A DNA stretch of 61,578 bases. Source: Paraburkholderia bannensis. Its GTDB lineage: Bacteria > Pseudomonadota > Gammaproteobacteria > Burkholderiales > Burkholderiaceae. Shown here in pieces: positions 1 to 9,480 of the stretch (within the stretch, counting starts at the first letter, position 1; every line of letters starts with the position of its first letter). The notes under the pieces were generated by a model. It had not been told where the DNA came from. It saw only the letters and a program-made list of their open reading frames with translations, and made no database searches. The stretch spans positions 1 to 61,578 of the forward strand of contig NZ_JACHBW010000030.1 in NCBI RefSeq assembly GCF_014200455.1, written 5' to 3'. Position numbers and translations under genes: made by a program.

Positions 1-47
1 CACTCTTCGTCCGATACGTCCGTTGGGTAGGGTCTGCGTTTTTTCAT
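1..47 (-). CDS. IS5-family transposase, N-terminal fragment cut by window edge
   Basis: Only the first 15 codons are inside the window; they read MKKRRPYPTDVSDEE. They are identical to the start of the right-hand copy at 61313, which shows the typical IS5-family N-terminal DUF4096-type region. Whether this copy is complete cannot be seen here. Confidence 0.85.
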   Translation of the reverse strand, partial: MKKRRPYPTDVSDEE

Positions 48-93
48 CCCGCCAGGGTACCAGGTCTGGCCGAAAGTTCATAACACCTTCTAG
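1..93 (-). mobile_element. IS5-family element, left copy (5' end only)
   Basis: These 93 bases are the exact reverse complement of 61267-61359 at the other edge of the window. They hold the terminal bases of the element (ctagaaggtgttatgaac on the minus strand) and the first codons of its transposase. The element runs leftward out of the window. Its inner end abuts a moaA remnant, so the IS probably inserted into or beside that gene. Subgroup assignment (IS427-like) is a guess. Confidence 0.9.
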
Positions 94-536
94 CGAAGCG
101 ACACGAAAACATTTTGAAGTCGGCGAAGACGCGCGCACGCGAGCGGTCCGGGCATTCCGGGCAAAACGGCTTCGACATGCTGGAAATGAAGCCCACACGT
201 CCGCCGCCATTGGCAAAACGGTAATTGACGGAGGTTTCGTCCGCGGTCGTGGGGGCGCTCGGGTGTCAAGCGGTAGCGGCTCTGCAGCGTGCGCAGGATG
301 TGTTCCGACGGCACCACCTTGTCGTTGCGCCATGCTTCGGCGCTGCCCACGTCCATGTACTCAATGAAGCGCAGATCGACCCGCAGGCAGCGGAAGCATT
401 CCGCGATCGGCAGGATCTGGTCGTCGATCGCATCCAGGCTGACGGTCTCGCGCCCGAGGGCGGCCTCGCGCAGTGCGCGCGCCTTGGCGCCGAGCAGCGA
501 GCCGCTGGTGGTCGTGAATAAGTTGCCATGCCTTGT
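94..536 (-). pseudogene. moaA: moaA remnant (GTP 3',8-cyclase, molybdenum cofactor synthesis)
   Basis: MoaA is the radical-SAM enzyme that starts molybdopterin synthesis. Reading the minus strand from about 536, one frame gives TTSGSLLGAKARALREA, then SLDAIDD and LRFIEYMDVG, all recognisable MoaA landmarks. The stretch normally lying between SLDAIDD and the FIEYMDVG region is largely missing. Near position 225-240 the reading frame shifts, after which NYRFANGGGRVGFISSM, KPFC and SRAR follow, matching the start of the C-terminal Fe-S region. The N-terminal CxxxCxxC cluster is absent and the right end is cut by the IS at 93. This is a dead fragment with an internal deletion and a frameshift. 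The FdhF-like enzyme at 45.7 kb would need a functional moaA elsewhere in the genome. Confidence 0.85.
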
Positions 537-811
537 CTGTGCCCGTTCGATCGTGTTCACCGTAACTCTGTCTAGGGCTTTGTGAAGGAGGCCCCGGTCG
601 CGATGCCGGCGGGTGGATTCCCAAGGCGGCACCGGCGGGTGGAACGCCGATGCGTCGCGACCTCACAGTAAAAGAAACGACCCCAGCGCGCCATCCTGCA
701 TCGGACTCAGTCGGGCAGCCCGATGAATGCCGGCGTCATACCTAGGTGTGATAGTGCGAAGGCCATCACGCCGCCTAACATCACATTGGCGCAATGGGAG
801 TATCCGCGGCG

Positions 812-1178
812 ATGAGCTTTGTACGCATCGCTAAGACGACGTGTCGGGATGCGGCGGCCTGGACAATCTTCTCAATTCATTGGTTATGCGACGGTGACGT
901 TCGCGTCGGGCCTTTCCTGCTTCGCCGATCGCCGACACACGTCATGTGTGTGTTGCTCGACTTTAGAGTGCATGGAATGCAAGGTGCCGAAGCGCAGTGT
1001 CAACTGGTCGAAGATCAGAGACACATTCCCGTCGTGCTCATGTCGGCGCACGGAGAAGAAAACACGTTTCGGCTAGCCATGCGGCACGGCGCAGGCAGTT
1101 TTCCGCGCAAGCCTTTCGCGCAAGACGCGCTGTTCGATCTGATTCTTGCTGCCGTCGAAAAAAGGAGAGGTGAAGTGA
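812..1178 (+). pseudogene. decayed receiver-domain (CheY-like) gene
   Basis: The region is a degraded paralogue of the stand-alone receiver at 52416-52790. Even the upstream bases match (gcgcaa..ggagta before ATG). The start reads MSFV in one frame; GYATVTFASG then appears in a second frame, and VLLDFRVHGMQG, PVVLMSAHG and RKPF return to the first, so two compensating indels occurred between about 830 and 950. The acidic pocket (DDD in the paralogue) is lost, while the presumed phospho-Asp (LLDF) and the RKPF lysine remain. The paralogue frame would end at the TGA at 1176-1178, overlapping the start of the kinase gene. Because of the indels an open frame runs from about 794 straight into the kinase, and automatic annotation may merge the two. 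Confidence 0.75.
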
Positions 1179-4100
1179 GCACCGAGGCATTTGTCGAGGG
1201 TCTTGGCGGGTCATCCCCGGACGCCGCCGCCACTGTGCATTTCGATCAGGTCTGGTTCGATCAGCTTTCGCTCGAGGCGCTGCTGCTGGACGGCAATATC
1301 GTGCGCTATCGCGCGAGCTCGCCAGGCGGCGCGCAGTCGTGGCTGATCGCAATGCCGACCGATGTGCCAACGGAAGCCGTATTCCGGCGCCTGCAGCAGG
1401 AGTTCGCACCGGCCGACAAACTCGATTCCGCATGGGCGGTGCGGCCGCTCGCACTTGTACGCCTCTCGCGCGGCCCGGTTCTCGTGTACGAAGACAATGG
1501 CGGCGCGCCAATGCTGCCAGCCTTGGAGGGCGCGCTCCCGGTTGGCCGTTTTTTGCGCGTCGCGGTGGGTGCCGCGCGCGCGCTGCGGCTCGCGCATGCG
1601 CGCGGCGTCCTGCATCGCGACATCAAACCCTCCAATCTGCTGAAAGAGATCGGTGGCACGATCCGGTTGTTGGGCTTCCGCGATGCGATCAAACTGGCAG
1701 GCGACCCGTCGGCCGAGTCGCCCGACACGTTGTACGGCACGCTGGCTTATATGTCGCCGGAACAGGCCCGGCGCGCCGAAGGTGCGGCTGACGTGCGCAG
1801 CGATCTCTATTCGCTGGGTGTGACGTTGTATGAGCTGCTCACCGGGCGTCTGCCTTTCGAGGCGGTGGATGCGGTGGAATGGGTTTATAACCACGTCGCC
1901 CGCCAGCCCGCCGATCCGCGCCAATACCATCCGGGTTTGCCCGCTGTACTGGGCTCGATCGTTCTGAAGCTGCTCGCCAAGAGCCCTGCCGAGCGTTATC
2001 AATGCGCCTCGAGTCTCGAAGCCGATCTACGGCGTTGTCTGGCCGACTGGAACGAATTGCAACATATCGTTCCGTTCGAACCGGCCGCGGAAGACAACGT
2101 CAAAAACCTCGCTGTCACGCACCGTCTGTTTGGCCGCGCCGATGAATACAAGGCGCTGCTCGGCGCGTTCGAACGTAATGCGCAGCAGGGCGTGGCGGAA
2201 TTGATCTTCGTGTCCGGCTACTCGGGCGTGGGGAAGTCCGAACTTGTGCGCAGTGTGCACCGTGCAACCGCGCAAACGCCGACGCTGTTTGCCTCCGGTA
2301 AGCTCGAGCAATACGGCCAGAACCCGCCCTACGCGCCTTTGATGCAGGCAACACGTTCGCTGTTCCAGCGTATTCTGGGCGAGAGCGATAGCGAACTGGA
2401 CGGCTGGCGCGACGTTCTACGCGATGCACTCGGCCTGCAAGGCAAGCTGCTCGTGAGTTTCATCCCGGAACTCGAGCTGGTGCTCGGCCCGCAGCCCGAC
2501 GTGGCGGATCTGCCGCCGGTGGAAGCGCAGCTACGCTTCCGGGCGCTGATCACCCGGCTGCTCTCCGTTTTCGCGACACAAGCGCACCCGCTGATCCTCT
2601 TCTTCGACGACGTGCACTGGTTCGACGACGCCACGCTGAATTTCATCGCGAACTTCGTGGCAAACGTCGAAATCAGGCATGTGCTGCTGATCTGCGCGTA
2701 TCGCGACAATGAAGTCGACCGTTCGCCCAAGTTCAAGGCGTTCCTGAAGTCGCTGCCGAGCGCGGGTGCGCGCGTCACCACGCTGGCCGTCTCGCCGCTC
2801 GACACCGCGAACGTCGCCGCCTTGCTGGCCGACGCGCTGCATGGCGATGCCGACCACGTTTATCCGCTGGCCGCCGTCGTCCACGAGAAGACGGGCGGCA
2901 ACCCGTTCTTCGTAAAGCAACTGCTGCTGGCGCTGGCCGAGCATCAGTTGATCTCCTATGACGGCTTCGCGGGCCGCTGGACATGGGATCTCGCGCGGAT
3001 CAGCGAGTACGAATCGTCCGACAACGTGGTCGATCTGATGGTGGCGCGTCTGGAGAGATTACCGCGTGAGGTGCAGGCCGTGCTTAAGCTGCTTGCCTTC
3101 ATGGGGCGCCGGCTCGACAAATCCACGCTGGTGCGGATCGATCATGCCGGCGGCACGGAGTTGGAGCAGCGTCTGCGTCCGGCAATGGAAGCAGGTCTGA
3201 TCGTGTCGGATCGGACGGGTTTTGCCTTCGGCCACGACCGGGTTCAGGAGGCCGCATACGAGTTGACGCCGGCTGCCGACCGTGGAGTCGAACATGCTCG
3301 CATTGCCCGTCTCCTGATCGCGGATTTCGATGTGCGGGCCGTTCAGAAGTCGGCGTTCGACATTGCTCACCATATCGAACGGGCGCAGGCAGCCGACGCA
3401 TTGCGCGATCTGGACGGCAACGAGACGAACGTCTTCGCGCGGATCTGCCTGCAGGCCGCACGTCAAGCGAAAGAAGCGATTGCCATCGAGTCCGCACTGA
3501 ATCATCTCGACGTCGCGCAAAAGTTGCTGGACGCGAGCGGCGAAGACTATGGCCAATCTCTTGGCTATGAGATAGGCGTTCTGCGGGTGAAGTGCCACCT
3601 TTTGAATGCAGATTTCGATGCAGCCGGCACACAGATCGCGCAGATGCTGCGCCAGAACCTGTCGATCGTTGCACGGGCCTCGGTCTACAAGCTTAAAGTC
3701 GACATGCAGCAGCATCTGTCCGACTACGAAGCCGCGGTCGAGACCGCGCTGGAAGGTGTCAAGCTGTTCGGCACGTATTTGCCACGTTATCCGGAAGCAT
3801 CGGACGTCCAGGCCGCGTATGACCGACTCAACGAATCGTTGCGAACGCGAACGATTGCTTCGCTGGCCGATCTGCCGACCTTGCACGATGCGGCGATTGA
3901 GTCGGAAATGAATCTGCTGGCGAGTGTCTACGCGCCCGCTTCGTTCGTGAACGAACGGCTTGGCTTCCTGCATCTGTGCCATATGGCGCAGCTCACCATC
4001 GACCACGGTATCACCGCGGCTTCGGCGCACTGTCTGGCGTGGTTCGGCGTGTATGTGGCGGAGTTTTTCGGCCGCTATGAGGAGGGTTTCGAGTTTTCGA

Positions 4101-6760
4101 GTCTGGCGCGCGCGCTGGTTGAACGGCGGGGCTTCAACACGGTGGCCACGAGCACGCTGGTCGCACTCGATACGGTCGCCGTCTGGACTCAACCGCTGCC
4201 TTACGCCCTGCAGTGCGCGCGCGATGCTTTCGAGTCGGCGCGCCCGAGCGGCGATCTGACCATGAGCTGTTACTCATGCAATCACATTGTGTCGGATCTG
4301 CTGACGATCGGCGCGCCGCTGGAGCAGGTCGATCGCGAAATCGACCTGGGTCTGTCATTCGCGAGGCGGGTGCGTTTTAAGGACGTCGAAGACATCCTTG
4401 AGTTGCAGAAGCGCTTCGTTCATAGCTTGACGGGAGGCCCGGGTTTGCCGGGCAACTTCGGCATGGTGGTCGAGGGATGTATGACATTCGACGCCGAACT
4501 GCTCGACACCCAGATGACGACGCTGCGCTTCTGGATCTGGCTGCTCAAAGGCGTCTCCTGCTATTTTCACGGCGCGTATCAGGACGCGTTGTACTGTCTC
4601 GTCGAAGCTGGTGAGCTGAAGTGGGCGACTCCGGCGCACATTCATCTGCTGGACTATCACTTCTATACGGCGCTCACGCTCGCGAAGGTGTATTCCGGTG
4701 AGGAGGATGCTGCCAGCGCAGTAGCGCGCATCGAGCCGCATCTGACGAGACTAAGGACCTGGACGAAGCTCAATCCGGTTACGTTCAGAGACAAGCAGCT
4801 ATTGGTCGAAGCCGAAGTGGCGCGGCTCAACGGAACGCCGCTCGTGGCTATGGCACTCTACGAACAGGGCGCGGCCGCCGCGTCGGGAAGCGGCTTCAAT
4901 CAGAGTAACGCGTTGGCGCATGAACTGGCGGCAGTGTGCTGCGAGGCCAACAGCCTCTTCAGTGCGGCACGCCACCATCGCCGGCGTGCGGTTGAGAGCT
5001 ATATGCGTTGGGGCGCGCTCGCCAAGGTCGAGCAGCTCGAGCGCACCGAACGTCCCGCGCCGTTATCGATCGAGCAGGCGGTGGCATCGCGACCTTCGAT
5101 CGAAATCGCCGATGCCCAGCGGCAGTTCGACCTCGTGTCGGCCCTGAAGTCGTCGCAGGCGTTGTCCGAGGAGATCGTGCTCGACAAGCTGATCCGGACA
5201 CTTGTCACGCTGGCGATTGTTCATGCCGGCGCGCAGCGCGGCATGTTGATCCTGTTGAAGGGGAATCTGCCCGTCGTCGAGGCAAGTGGGCACGGGTCGC
5301 CCGATGGCGTTCAGGTGACGATCGGCGGCGACAAGGTGACCCGCGAAGCTGTGCCGAGCTCGGTGTTCTACACGGCATTGCGCACGCGCAGGCCGGTCGT
5401 GGTCGACGATGCGCAACGCGATCCGCGCTTCTCATTCGACGCGTCGTATTCACACCGCGCGGTGCGCTCAGTGTTCTGCTTGCCGCTTGTCAAACAGGGC
5501 AATGCCGTTGGCGCACTCTATCTGGAGAACAATCTGACCGCGGGCGTGTTTACGGAAAGTCGCACGTCAGTGCTTGAACTACTGGCTTCGCAAGCCGCCA
5601 TTTCGCTCGAAACGGCGCGTCTCTATGCCGAGCTGCTGGAAGAGAACAAGCGGCGCCAGGAAACCGAGGTGGCCTTGCGCATGAGTGAAGAGGCGCTCGC
5701 GCTGGGGCAACGGATCAGCCGCTCGGGAAGCTATATCTGGAATAGTATGACGGGCGAGCGCTATTGGTCGAAAGAGTTGTATAGCGTGTTCAGCTTGCCA
5801 ATGGAAGAAGGGAGCCCGGGCACCCAGGCGATTCTCGAGCGGATTCATCCGGAAGATGTAACCAGCTACCAGGAGACCATCGAGCAGGCCGCGCACAATC
5901 GCACATCGTTCCGGCAAAAGTTCCGGATCGTGACGCAGGGCGGCACGGTCAAACATCTTGAAGTACTGGGCGAACCATCGGGCGTGAGCAGCTTTGTGGG
6001 CGTTGTGACGGACATTACGGATCGGCATACAACGGAGCTAGCATTGCAGAATGCCAAGCTCGACCTCGCGAAGGCGTCACGTGCGACCACGATGGGCGAA
6101 CTTGCCGCATCGATTGCGCATGAGATCAATCAGCCATTGGCGTCGGTTGTCTCGAACGCGAGCGCGAGTGTGCGTTGGCTAAACCGCCCCGTGCCGGACA
6201 TTCCCGAAGCGTTGAACGGCTTGCGCGATATCGTGAAAGACGGCAAGCGGGCGGGCGCAATCATCCGCGCCTTGCAGTCTCTCGCGAAGGAGACCAAGCC
6301 GAGCTTCACGCCCATCTCTATCGATAGCGTCGTGCGTGAAGTGTTCGAACTGGCCTCCGCTGAGGTCGAACAGAGAAGTCTGGTTGTCCGGCTCGATCTG
6401 GCCGCTAACCGCTCGGTAATGGCCGACCGGGTGCAATTGCAGCAGGTGCTGTTCAACCTCGTCATGAACGCCGGGGACGCCATGAGTCATCTCGACGTAA
6501 AGCAGCGTTTGTTGAGCGTCACCTCGGGCGTCAACGATCAGGGCGCGGTGTTCGTCTCTGTGCAGGATAACGGTAGCGGGATCAGCGAGGAGAATGCGTC
6601 GCGTATTTTCGATGCATTCTTCACGACCAAGGAAACCGGCATGGGCATGGGGCTCGCCATCTGCCGATCCATCATGGAAGCGCATGGCGGGACGCTCACG
6701 GCCGGGCCGGGCTACCCTCACGGGACGATTTTCGTCTTCACTCTGCCGGCTGCCGCCTAG
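1175..6760 (+). CDS. trifunctional Ser/Thr kinase-like / ATPase / sensor histidine kinase
   Basis: A giant hybrid signalling protein (about 1861 aa, probably cytoplasmic, since no clear membrane segments were seen). Order of domains: protein-kinase-like domain (residues about 60-290; HRDIKPSN at 147, SDLYSLGVTLYELLTG); AAA-type ATPase (Walker A SGVGKS near 350, Walker B LILFFDD near 477); a long helical-repeat region; GAF (about 1330-1480); PAS (about 1505-1615); HisKA with phospho-acceptor His1649 in SIAHEINQPL; HATPase with GMGMGLAICRS. I chose GTG at 1175 because GGAG lies 7 bases upstream and everything before it is a decayed receiver; a start at 794 would fuse that remnant on. The kinase domain looks weak: the DFG position reads GFR and no clear ATP-binding Lys motif is visible. 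No intact response regulator is adjacent; the candidate partner is at 52416. Confidence 0.85.
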   Translation: MSTEAFVEGLGGSSPDAAATVHFDQVWFDQLSLEALLLDGNIVRYRASSPGGAQSWLIAMPTDVPTEAVFRRLQQEFAPADKLDSAWAVRPLALVRLSRGPVLVYEDNGGAPMLPALEGALPVGRFLRVAVGAARALRLAHARGVLHRDIKPSNLLKEIGGTIRLLGFRDAIKLAGDPSAESPDTLYGTLAYMSPEQARRAEGAADVRSDLYSLGVTLYELLTGRLPFEAVDAVEWVYNHVARQPADPRQYHPGLPAVLGSIVLKLLAKSPAERYQCASSLEADLRRCLADWNELQHIVPFEPAAEDNVKNLAVTHRLFGRADEYKALLGAFERNAQQGVAELIFVSGYSGVGKSELVRSVHRATAQTPTLFASGKLEQYGQNPPYAPLMQATRSLFQRILGESDSELDGWRDVLRDALGLQGKLLVSFIPELELVLGPQPDVADLPPVEAQLRFRALITRLLSVFATQAHPLILFFDDVHWFDDATLNFIANFVANVEIRHVLLICAYRDNEVDRSPKFKAFLKSLPSAGARVTTLAVSPLDTANVAALLADALHGDADHVYPLAAVVHEKTGGNPFFVKQLLLALAEHQLISYDGFAGRWTWDLARISEYESSDNVVDLMVARLERLPREVQAVLKLLAFMGRRLDKSTLVRIDHAGGTELEQRLRPAMEAGLIVSDRTGFAFGHDRVQEAAYELTPAADRGVEHARIARLLIADFDVRAVQKSAFDIAHHIERAQAADALRDLDGNETNVFARICLQAARQAKEAIAIESALNHLDVAQKLLDASGEDYGQSLGYEIGVLRVKCHLLNADFDAAGTQIAQMLRQNLSIVARASVYKLKVDMQQHLSDYEAAVETALEGVKLFGTYLPRYPEASDVQAAYDRLNESLRTRTIASLADLPTLHDAAIESEMNLLASVYAPASFVNERLGFLHLCHMAQLTIDHGITAASAHCLAWFGVYVAEFFGRYEEGFEFSSLARALVERRGFNTVATSTLVALDTVAVWTQPLPYALQCARDAFESARPSGDLTMSCYSCNHIVSDLLTIGAPLEQVDREIDLGLSFARRVRFKDVEDILELQKRFVHSLTGGPGLPGNFGMVVEGCMTFDAELLDTQMTTLRFWIWLLKGVSCYFHGAYQDALYCLVEAGELKWATPAHIHLLDYHFYTALTLAKVYSGEEDAASAVARIEPHLTRLRTWTKLNPVTFRDKQLLVEAEVARLNGTPLVAMALYEQGAAAASGSGFNQSNALAHELAAVCCEANSLFSAARHHRRRAVESYMRWGALAKVEQLERTERPAPLSIEQAVASRPSIEIADAQRQFDLVSALKSSQALSEEIVLDKLIRTLVTLAIVHAGAQRGMLILLKGNLPVVEASGHGSPDGVQVTIGGDKVTREAVPSSVFYTALRTRRPVVVDDAQRDPRFSFDASYSHRAVRSVFCLPLVKQGNAVGALYLENNLTAGVFTESRTSVLELLASQAAISLETARLYAELLEENKRRQETEVALRMSEEALALGQRISRSGSYIWNSMTGERYWSKELYSVFSLPMEEGSPGTQAILERIHPEDVTSYQETIEQAAHNRTSFRQKFRIVTQGGTVKHLEVLGEPSGVSSFVGVVTDITDRHTTELALQNAKLDLAKASRATTMGELAASIAHEINQPLASVVSNASASVRWLNRPVPDIPEALNGLRDIVKDGKRAGAIIRALQSLAKETKPSFTPISIDSVVREVFELASAEVEQRSLVVRLDLAANRSVMADRVQLQQVLFNLVMNAGDAMSHLDVKQRLLSVTSGVNDQGAVFVSVQDNGSGISEENASRIFDAFFTTKETGMGMGLAICRSIMEAHGGTLTAGPGYPHGTIFVFTLPAAA

Positions 6761-6913
6761 TTTGGTCACTTAGCGTCGCTGCGCGTGTGTATAGCGTGCT
6801 CGACTCAGCCTCTCTTCACACCTTCGTATAGCCATTGCACGAACTGCGCCCACGTCTGCCGGGGGGCGCGGTTCGTTCACGTCTCCAGACGCAATGGCTC
6901 TGTCTGCTTCACA

Positions 6914-6966
6914 CCTGGATATGAGTTTTTAAAACCAGGCGCAGCGTGCGTGAAACCGATGTAGGG
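6914..6966 (+). promoter_or_regulatory. 53-bp conserved module, copy 1
   Basis: It begins CCTGGATATGA and ends ATGTAGGG, with AACCA in the middle at the same offset as in the copy at 40411-40463. The total length is also 53 bases. It lies about 145 bases upstream of the esterase start and just downstream of the hybrid kinase gene. This is probably an operator or upstream activating site; the protein that binds is unknown. Confidence 0.5.
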
Positions 6967-7060
6967 ATGGTTGCACCGACGCCGTTCGGATAACGTTCAG
7001 GCGTGTTTCGTCAGTGCTCGCCCAATCGGTTGCATGGGGTAAAAGCGGCGACGAGGCGAG

Positions 7061-7074
7061 GTGCGAATTTTCAA
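7061..7074 (+). promoter_or_regulatory. GTGCGAAT-N4-AA element, site 1
   Basis: The sequence GTGCGAATTTTCAA points toward the esterase gene, 50 bases before its ATG. It is one of eight like-oriented intergenic sites in the window. Confidence 0.5.
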
Positions 7075-7110
7075 TTGACCGGCAAAAGCCGGTACTACGG
7101 AGAATGACAG

Positions 7111-8151
7111 ATGAAGAAGCTAGTTTCGTTGATGGCTGTCGGTTCGGCACTGATCGCCGGTTCGCTTTCGGGTGCTGCATCGGCGCAGACCGTCCCGCAG
7201 CTCGAGCCCACGACCCAGGCGTTTATCGACAAGCTGACCGCCGCCGGCGGCCCGCCGCTGTACGAGATGACCCCGCATGCCGCGCGCAAGGTACTCGACG
7301 ATATTCAGGCTGACCCGAACGGCAAACTCGCGCCGGCGCAAGAAAAGGAAGTCACGCTGCCCGTCGGTCCGACGGGCAAGACAGAGGTCCGCGTGATCCG
7401 TCCTGCGGATGTCAAAGGCACGACACCGGTCATCATGTACTTCCACGGCGGCGGCTGGATTCTCGGCAACGCCGCCACGCACGACCGGCTGGTACGTGAC
7501 CTCGCGAACCGCGCGCACGCCACCATCGTGTTCGTGGAATACGAACCGTCGCCGGAAGCACAGTTTCCTGTGGCAATCGAACAGGACTACGCCGCTACGA
7601 AATATGTCGCTGAACATCCGAAGGAGTTCGATGTCGATGCGAGCCGCCTGGCGATCGCCGGCGACAGCGTAGGCGGCAATATGGTGGCCGTCGTCGCGCA
7701 GATGGCAAAGGAGCGTCACGGCCCGGCGATCCGCTTCCAGGCGATGTTCTATCCGGTGACCGATTACACGGTCGACGATTCGACCTACGAAGATTTCCCG
7801 AATGGTCCATGGCTGACGAAGAAGGCGATGCAATGGTTCTGGCACGCCTATCTGCCGAACGCCACCGAGACCCAGGCCAACGACCCGCACGTCTCGCCGC
7901 TGCGTGCTTCGCTTGACGCGCTCAAGGACTTGCCGCCAGCGCTCGTCATCACCGACGAGAACGATGTGCTGCGGCATGAAGGCGAGGCCTATGCGCACAA
8001 GCTCGCGCAGGCAGGCGTCAACGTAACGGCGGTGCGTTTCCTCGGCACGCAGCATGACTTCATGATGCTGAACCCGCTGCGCGACACTCCGGCTGCCTTG
8101 GGCGCGACGGCGCTGGCAGGAAGCATGCTGAACCAGGCACTCGCGAAATAG
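7111..8151 (+). CDS. exported alpha/beta hydrolase (HSL-family esterase)
   Basis: A secreted carboxylesterase/lipase-like enzyme of 346 aa. A Sec signal peptide is clear: MKK, a hydrophobic core and an ASA-QT cleavage region near residue 25. The oxyanion-hole motif HGGGW is at 112-116 and the nucleophile elbow GDSVGGN has Ser186. The probable acid is Asp285 (in ENDVLRHEG) and the histidine is His315 (GTQHD). This arrangement is typical of the hormone-sensitive-lipase / acetyl-hydrolase family; the substrate is unknown. A good ribosome site (ggag) lies 8 bases before the ATG. The next gene, a ClC channel, starts only 12 bases after the stop, so the two probably form an operon. Both putative regulatory elements of this window occur in its promoter. 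Confidence 0.9.
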   Translation: MKKLVSLMAVGSALIAGSLSGAASAQTVPQLEPTTQAFIDKLTAAGGPPLYEMTPHAARKVLDDIQADPNGKLAPAQEKEVTLPVGPTGKTEVRVIRPADVKGTTPVIMYFHGGGWILGNAATHDRLVRDLANRAHATIVFVEYEPSPEAQFPVAIEQDYAATKYVAEHPKEFDVDASRLAIAGDSVGGNMVAVVAQMAKERHGPAIRFQAMFYPVTDYTVDDSTYEDFPNGPWLTKKAMQWFWHAYLPNATETQANDPHVSPLRASLDALKDLPPALVITDENDVLRHEGEAYAHKLAQAGVNVTAVRFLGTQHDFMMLNPLRDTPAALGATALAGSMLNQALAK

Positions 8152-8163
8152 GATATCAGCACC

Positions 8164-9480
8164 ATGGCGCCCCGATCCGAACCGCTCGCAGTCAGCCATG
8201 CCATACGTTGGGGCGCCGTCGTTACGCTGACGGGGCTCTGCGGCGGGCTATCGGGACTCGGACTCGCGGCGTTGCTGCACGCCATTCAGCATCTCGCGTA
8301 CGGCTACAGTCCGGCGACGCTATTCAATGGCGAAAGCTTTCTGGACGGCGTAGGCTCGGCAAGCGCAGCGCGCAGAGTGGGCGTGCTTGCCGGTTGCGGG
8401 GTGGTTGCCGGGGTGGGCTGGCTGGCGGTGTATCGGTGGTGCAAGCCGCTCATCAGCATTTCCCGCGCGGTCAAGAGCGCCGATCCACGCATGCCTGTTG
8501 TAGCCACTACCTGTCATGCATTGCTGCAGATCATCACAGTGGCGCTGGGATCGCCGCTCGGGCGCGAAGTCGCACCTCGCGAAATCGGCGCGATGATTGC
8601 GGCGCGGCTATCCTCCTATGCGCGGCTCACACTCGATGAATCGACAGTGATGGTGGCATGTGGCGCTGGCGCCGGATTGGCCGCGGTGTATAACGTGCCG
8701 CTTGCCGGGACGTTGTACGTGCTGGAAGGATTATTGGTGAGCTACAACTGGCGGGCTCTTGTGCCCGCCATTATCACGTCAATGATTGCCGCACTCATTG
8801 CACGCATGGGTCTCGGCAATCTCCCGCAATACGCGGTGCCGCAGTATGCGTCCACGCCCTCGCTGATGATCTGGTCGGCGATCGCGGGGCCGCTGTTCGG
8901 ACTCGCCGCGGTTCAGTTCACGCGGCTGATGAGTTCGGCGCGCGCGCAGGCGCCTCGCGGTGCAGCGTTGCCGGCGCTCTGCCTGCTGAACTTCGTCTTT
9001 ATCGGCTTACTTGCGACGCAACTCCCGATCTTGCTGGGCAATGGCAAGGGCCCCGCGCAGGTCGGCTTCGATGGCTCGATCAACCTGGAGCTCGCAGCGA
9101 TTTTGCTGGTACTGCGTGTCCTGATCACATGGACCAGCCTTCGGGCGGGGGCCGCGGGCGGCCTGCTGACACCGGGCTTGTGCAATGGCGCGTTGTTCGC
9201 AATCCTGCTGGGCGGCGTCTGGTCGACGCTGTGGCCGGGCACGCCCTTGGGCGCGTTCGCGGTGATCGGCTCGGCTGCTTTTCTGGCTTCGTCGATGCGT
9301 GTGCCGTTGACGGCGCTTGCGCTGATCTTCGAGTTCGCGCGTCCGTCACAGGAGTTCCTGATTCCGATGCTGATTGCCGTGTCCGGTTCCGTTCTCACGG
9401 CCGAATATGTGCGCAGCGCTATGGCTGCATCCGCAAGCCGCCGCGTGATGCAAGGCGAAGTTGAGCAAACCGGCGCTTGA
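8164..9480 (+). CDS. ClC-family chloride channel / antiporter
   Basis: An inner-membrane ClC protein of 438 aa with many hydrophobic helices. Two family signatures are visible: GSPLGREVAPREIGAM (the GREGP-type filter region, here GREVAP) and GAGAGLAAVYNVPLAGTLYVLE (the GxFxxP-type helix region). The C-terminal filter region is less obvious. Bacterial relatives exchange chloride or fluoride for protons and help acid resistance; which ion this one carries cannot be said. It follows the esterase by 12 bases. Its 3' end overlaps the convergent small gene at 9419-9676 by 62 bases. Confidence 0.88.
   Translation: MAPRSEPLAVSHAIRWGAVVTLTGLCGGLSGLGLAALLHAIQHLAYGYSPATLFNGESFLDGVGSASAARRVGVLAGCGVVAGVGWLAVYRWCKPLISISRAVKSADPRMPVVATTCHALLQIITVALGSPLGREVAPREIGAMIAARLSSYARLTLDESTVMVACGAGAGLAAVYNVPLAGTLYVLEGLLVSYNWRALVPAIITSMIAALIARMGLGNLPQYAVPQYASTPSLMIWSAIAGPLFGLAAVQFTRLMSSARAQAPRGAALPALCLLNFVFIGLLATQLPILLGNGKGPAQVGFDGSINLELAAILLVLRVLITWTSLRAGAAGGLLTPGLCNGALFAILLGGVWSTLWPGTPLGAFAVIGSAAFLASSMRVPLTALALIFEFARPSQEFLIPMLIAVSGSVLTAEYVRSAMAASASRRVMQGEVEQTGA

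Larger units (their letters stand above)
6761..7110 (+). promoter_or_regulatory. 350-bp intergenic promoter region of the esterase gene
   Basis: No gene was seen here. The region contains two candidate regulatory elements, listed separately (6914-6966 and 7061-7074), and a short inverted repeat ccggc-aaaa-gccgg at about 7079-7092 just before the ribosome binding site. Confidence 0.5.

Noticed and set aside
754..767. GTGCGAAG-like match before the hybrid kinase
   Set aside because: Differs from the GTGCGAAT octamer in its last base and lacks the downstream AA; counted as chance.
3059..4192. 377-codon minus-strand open frame
   Set aside because: Lies antisense within the helical region of the hybrid kinase; composition and lack of motif mark it as a shadow.
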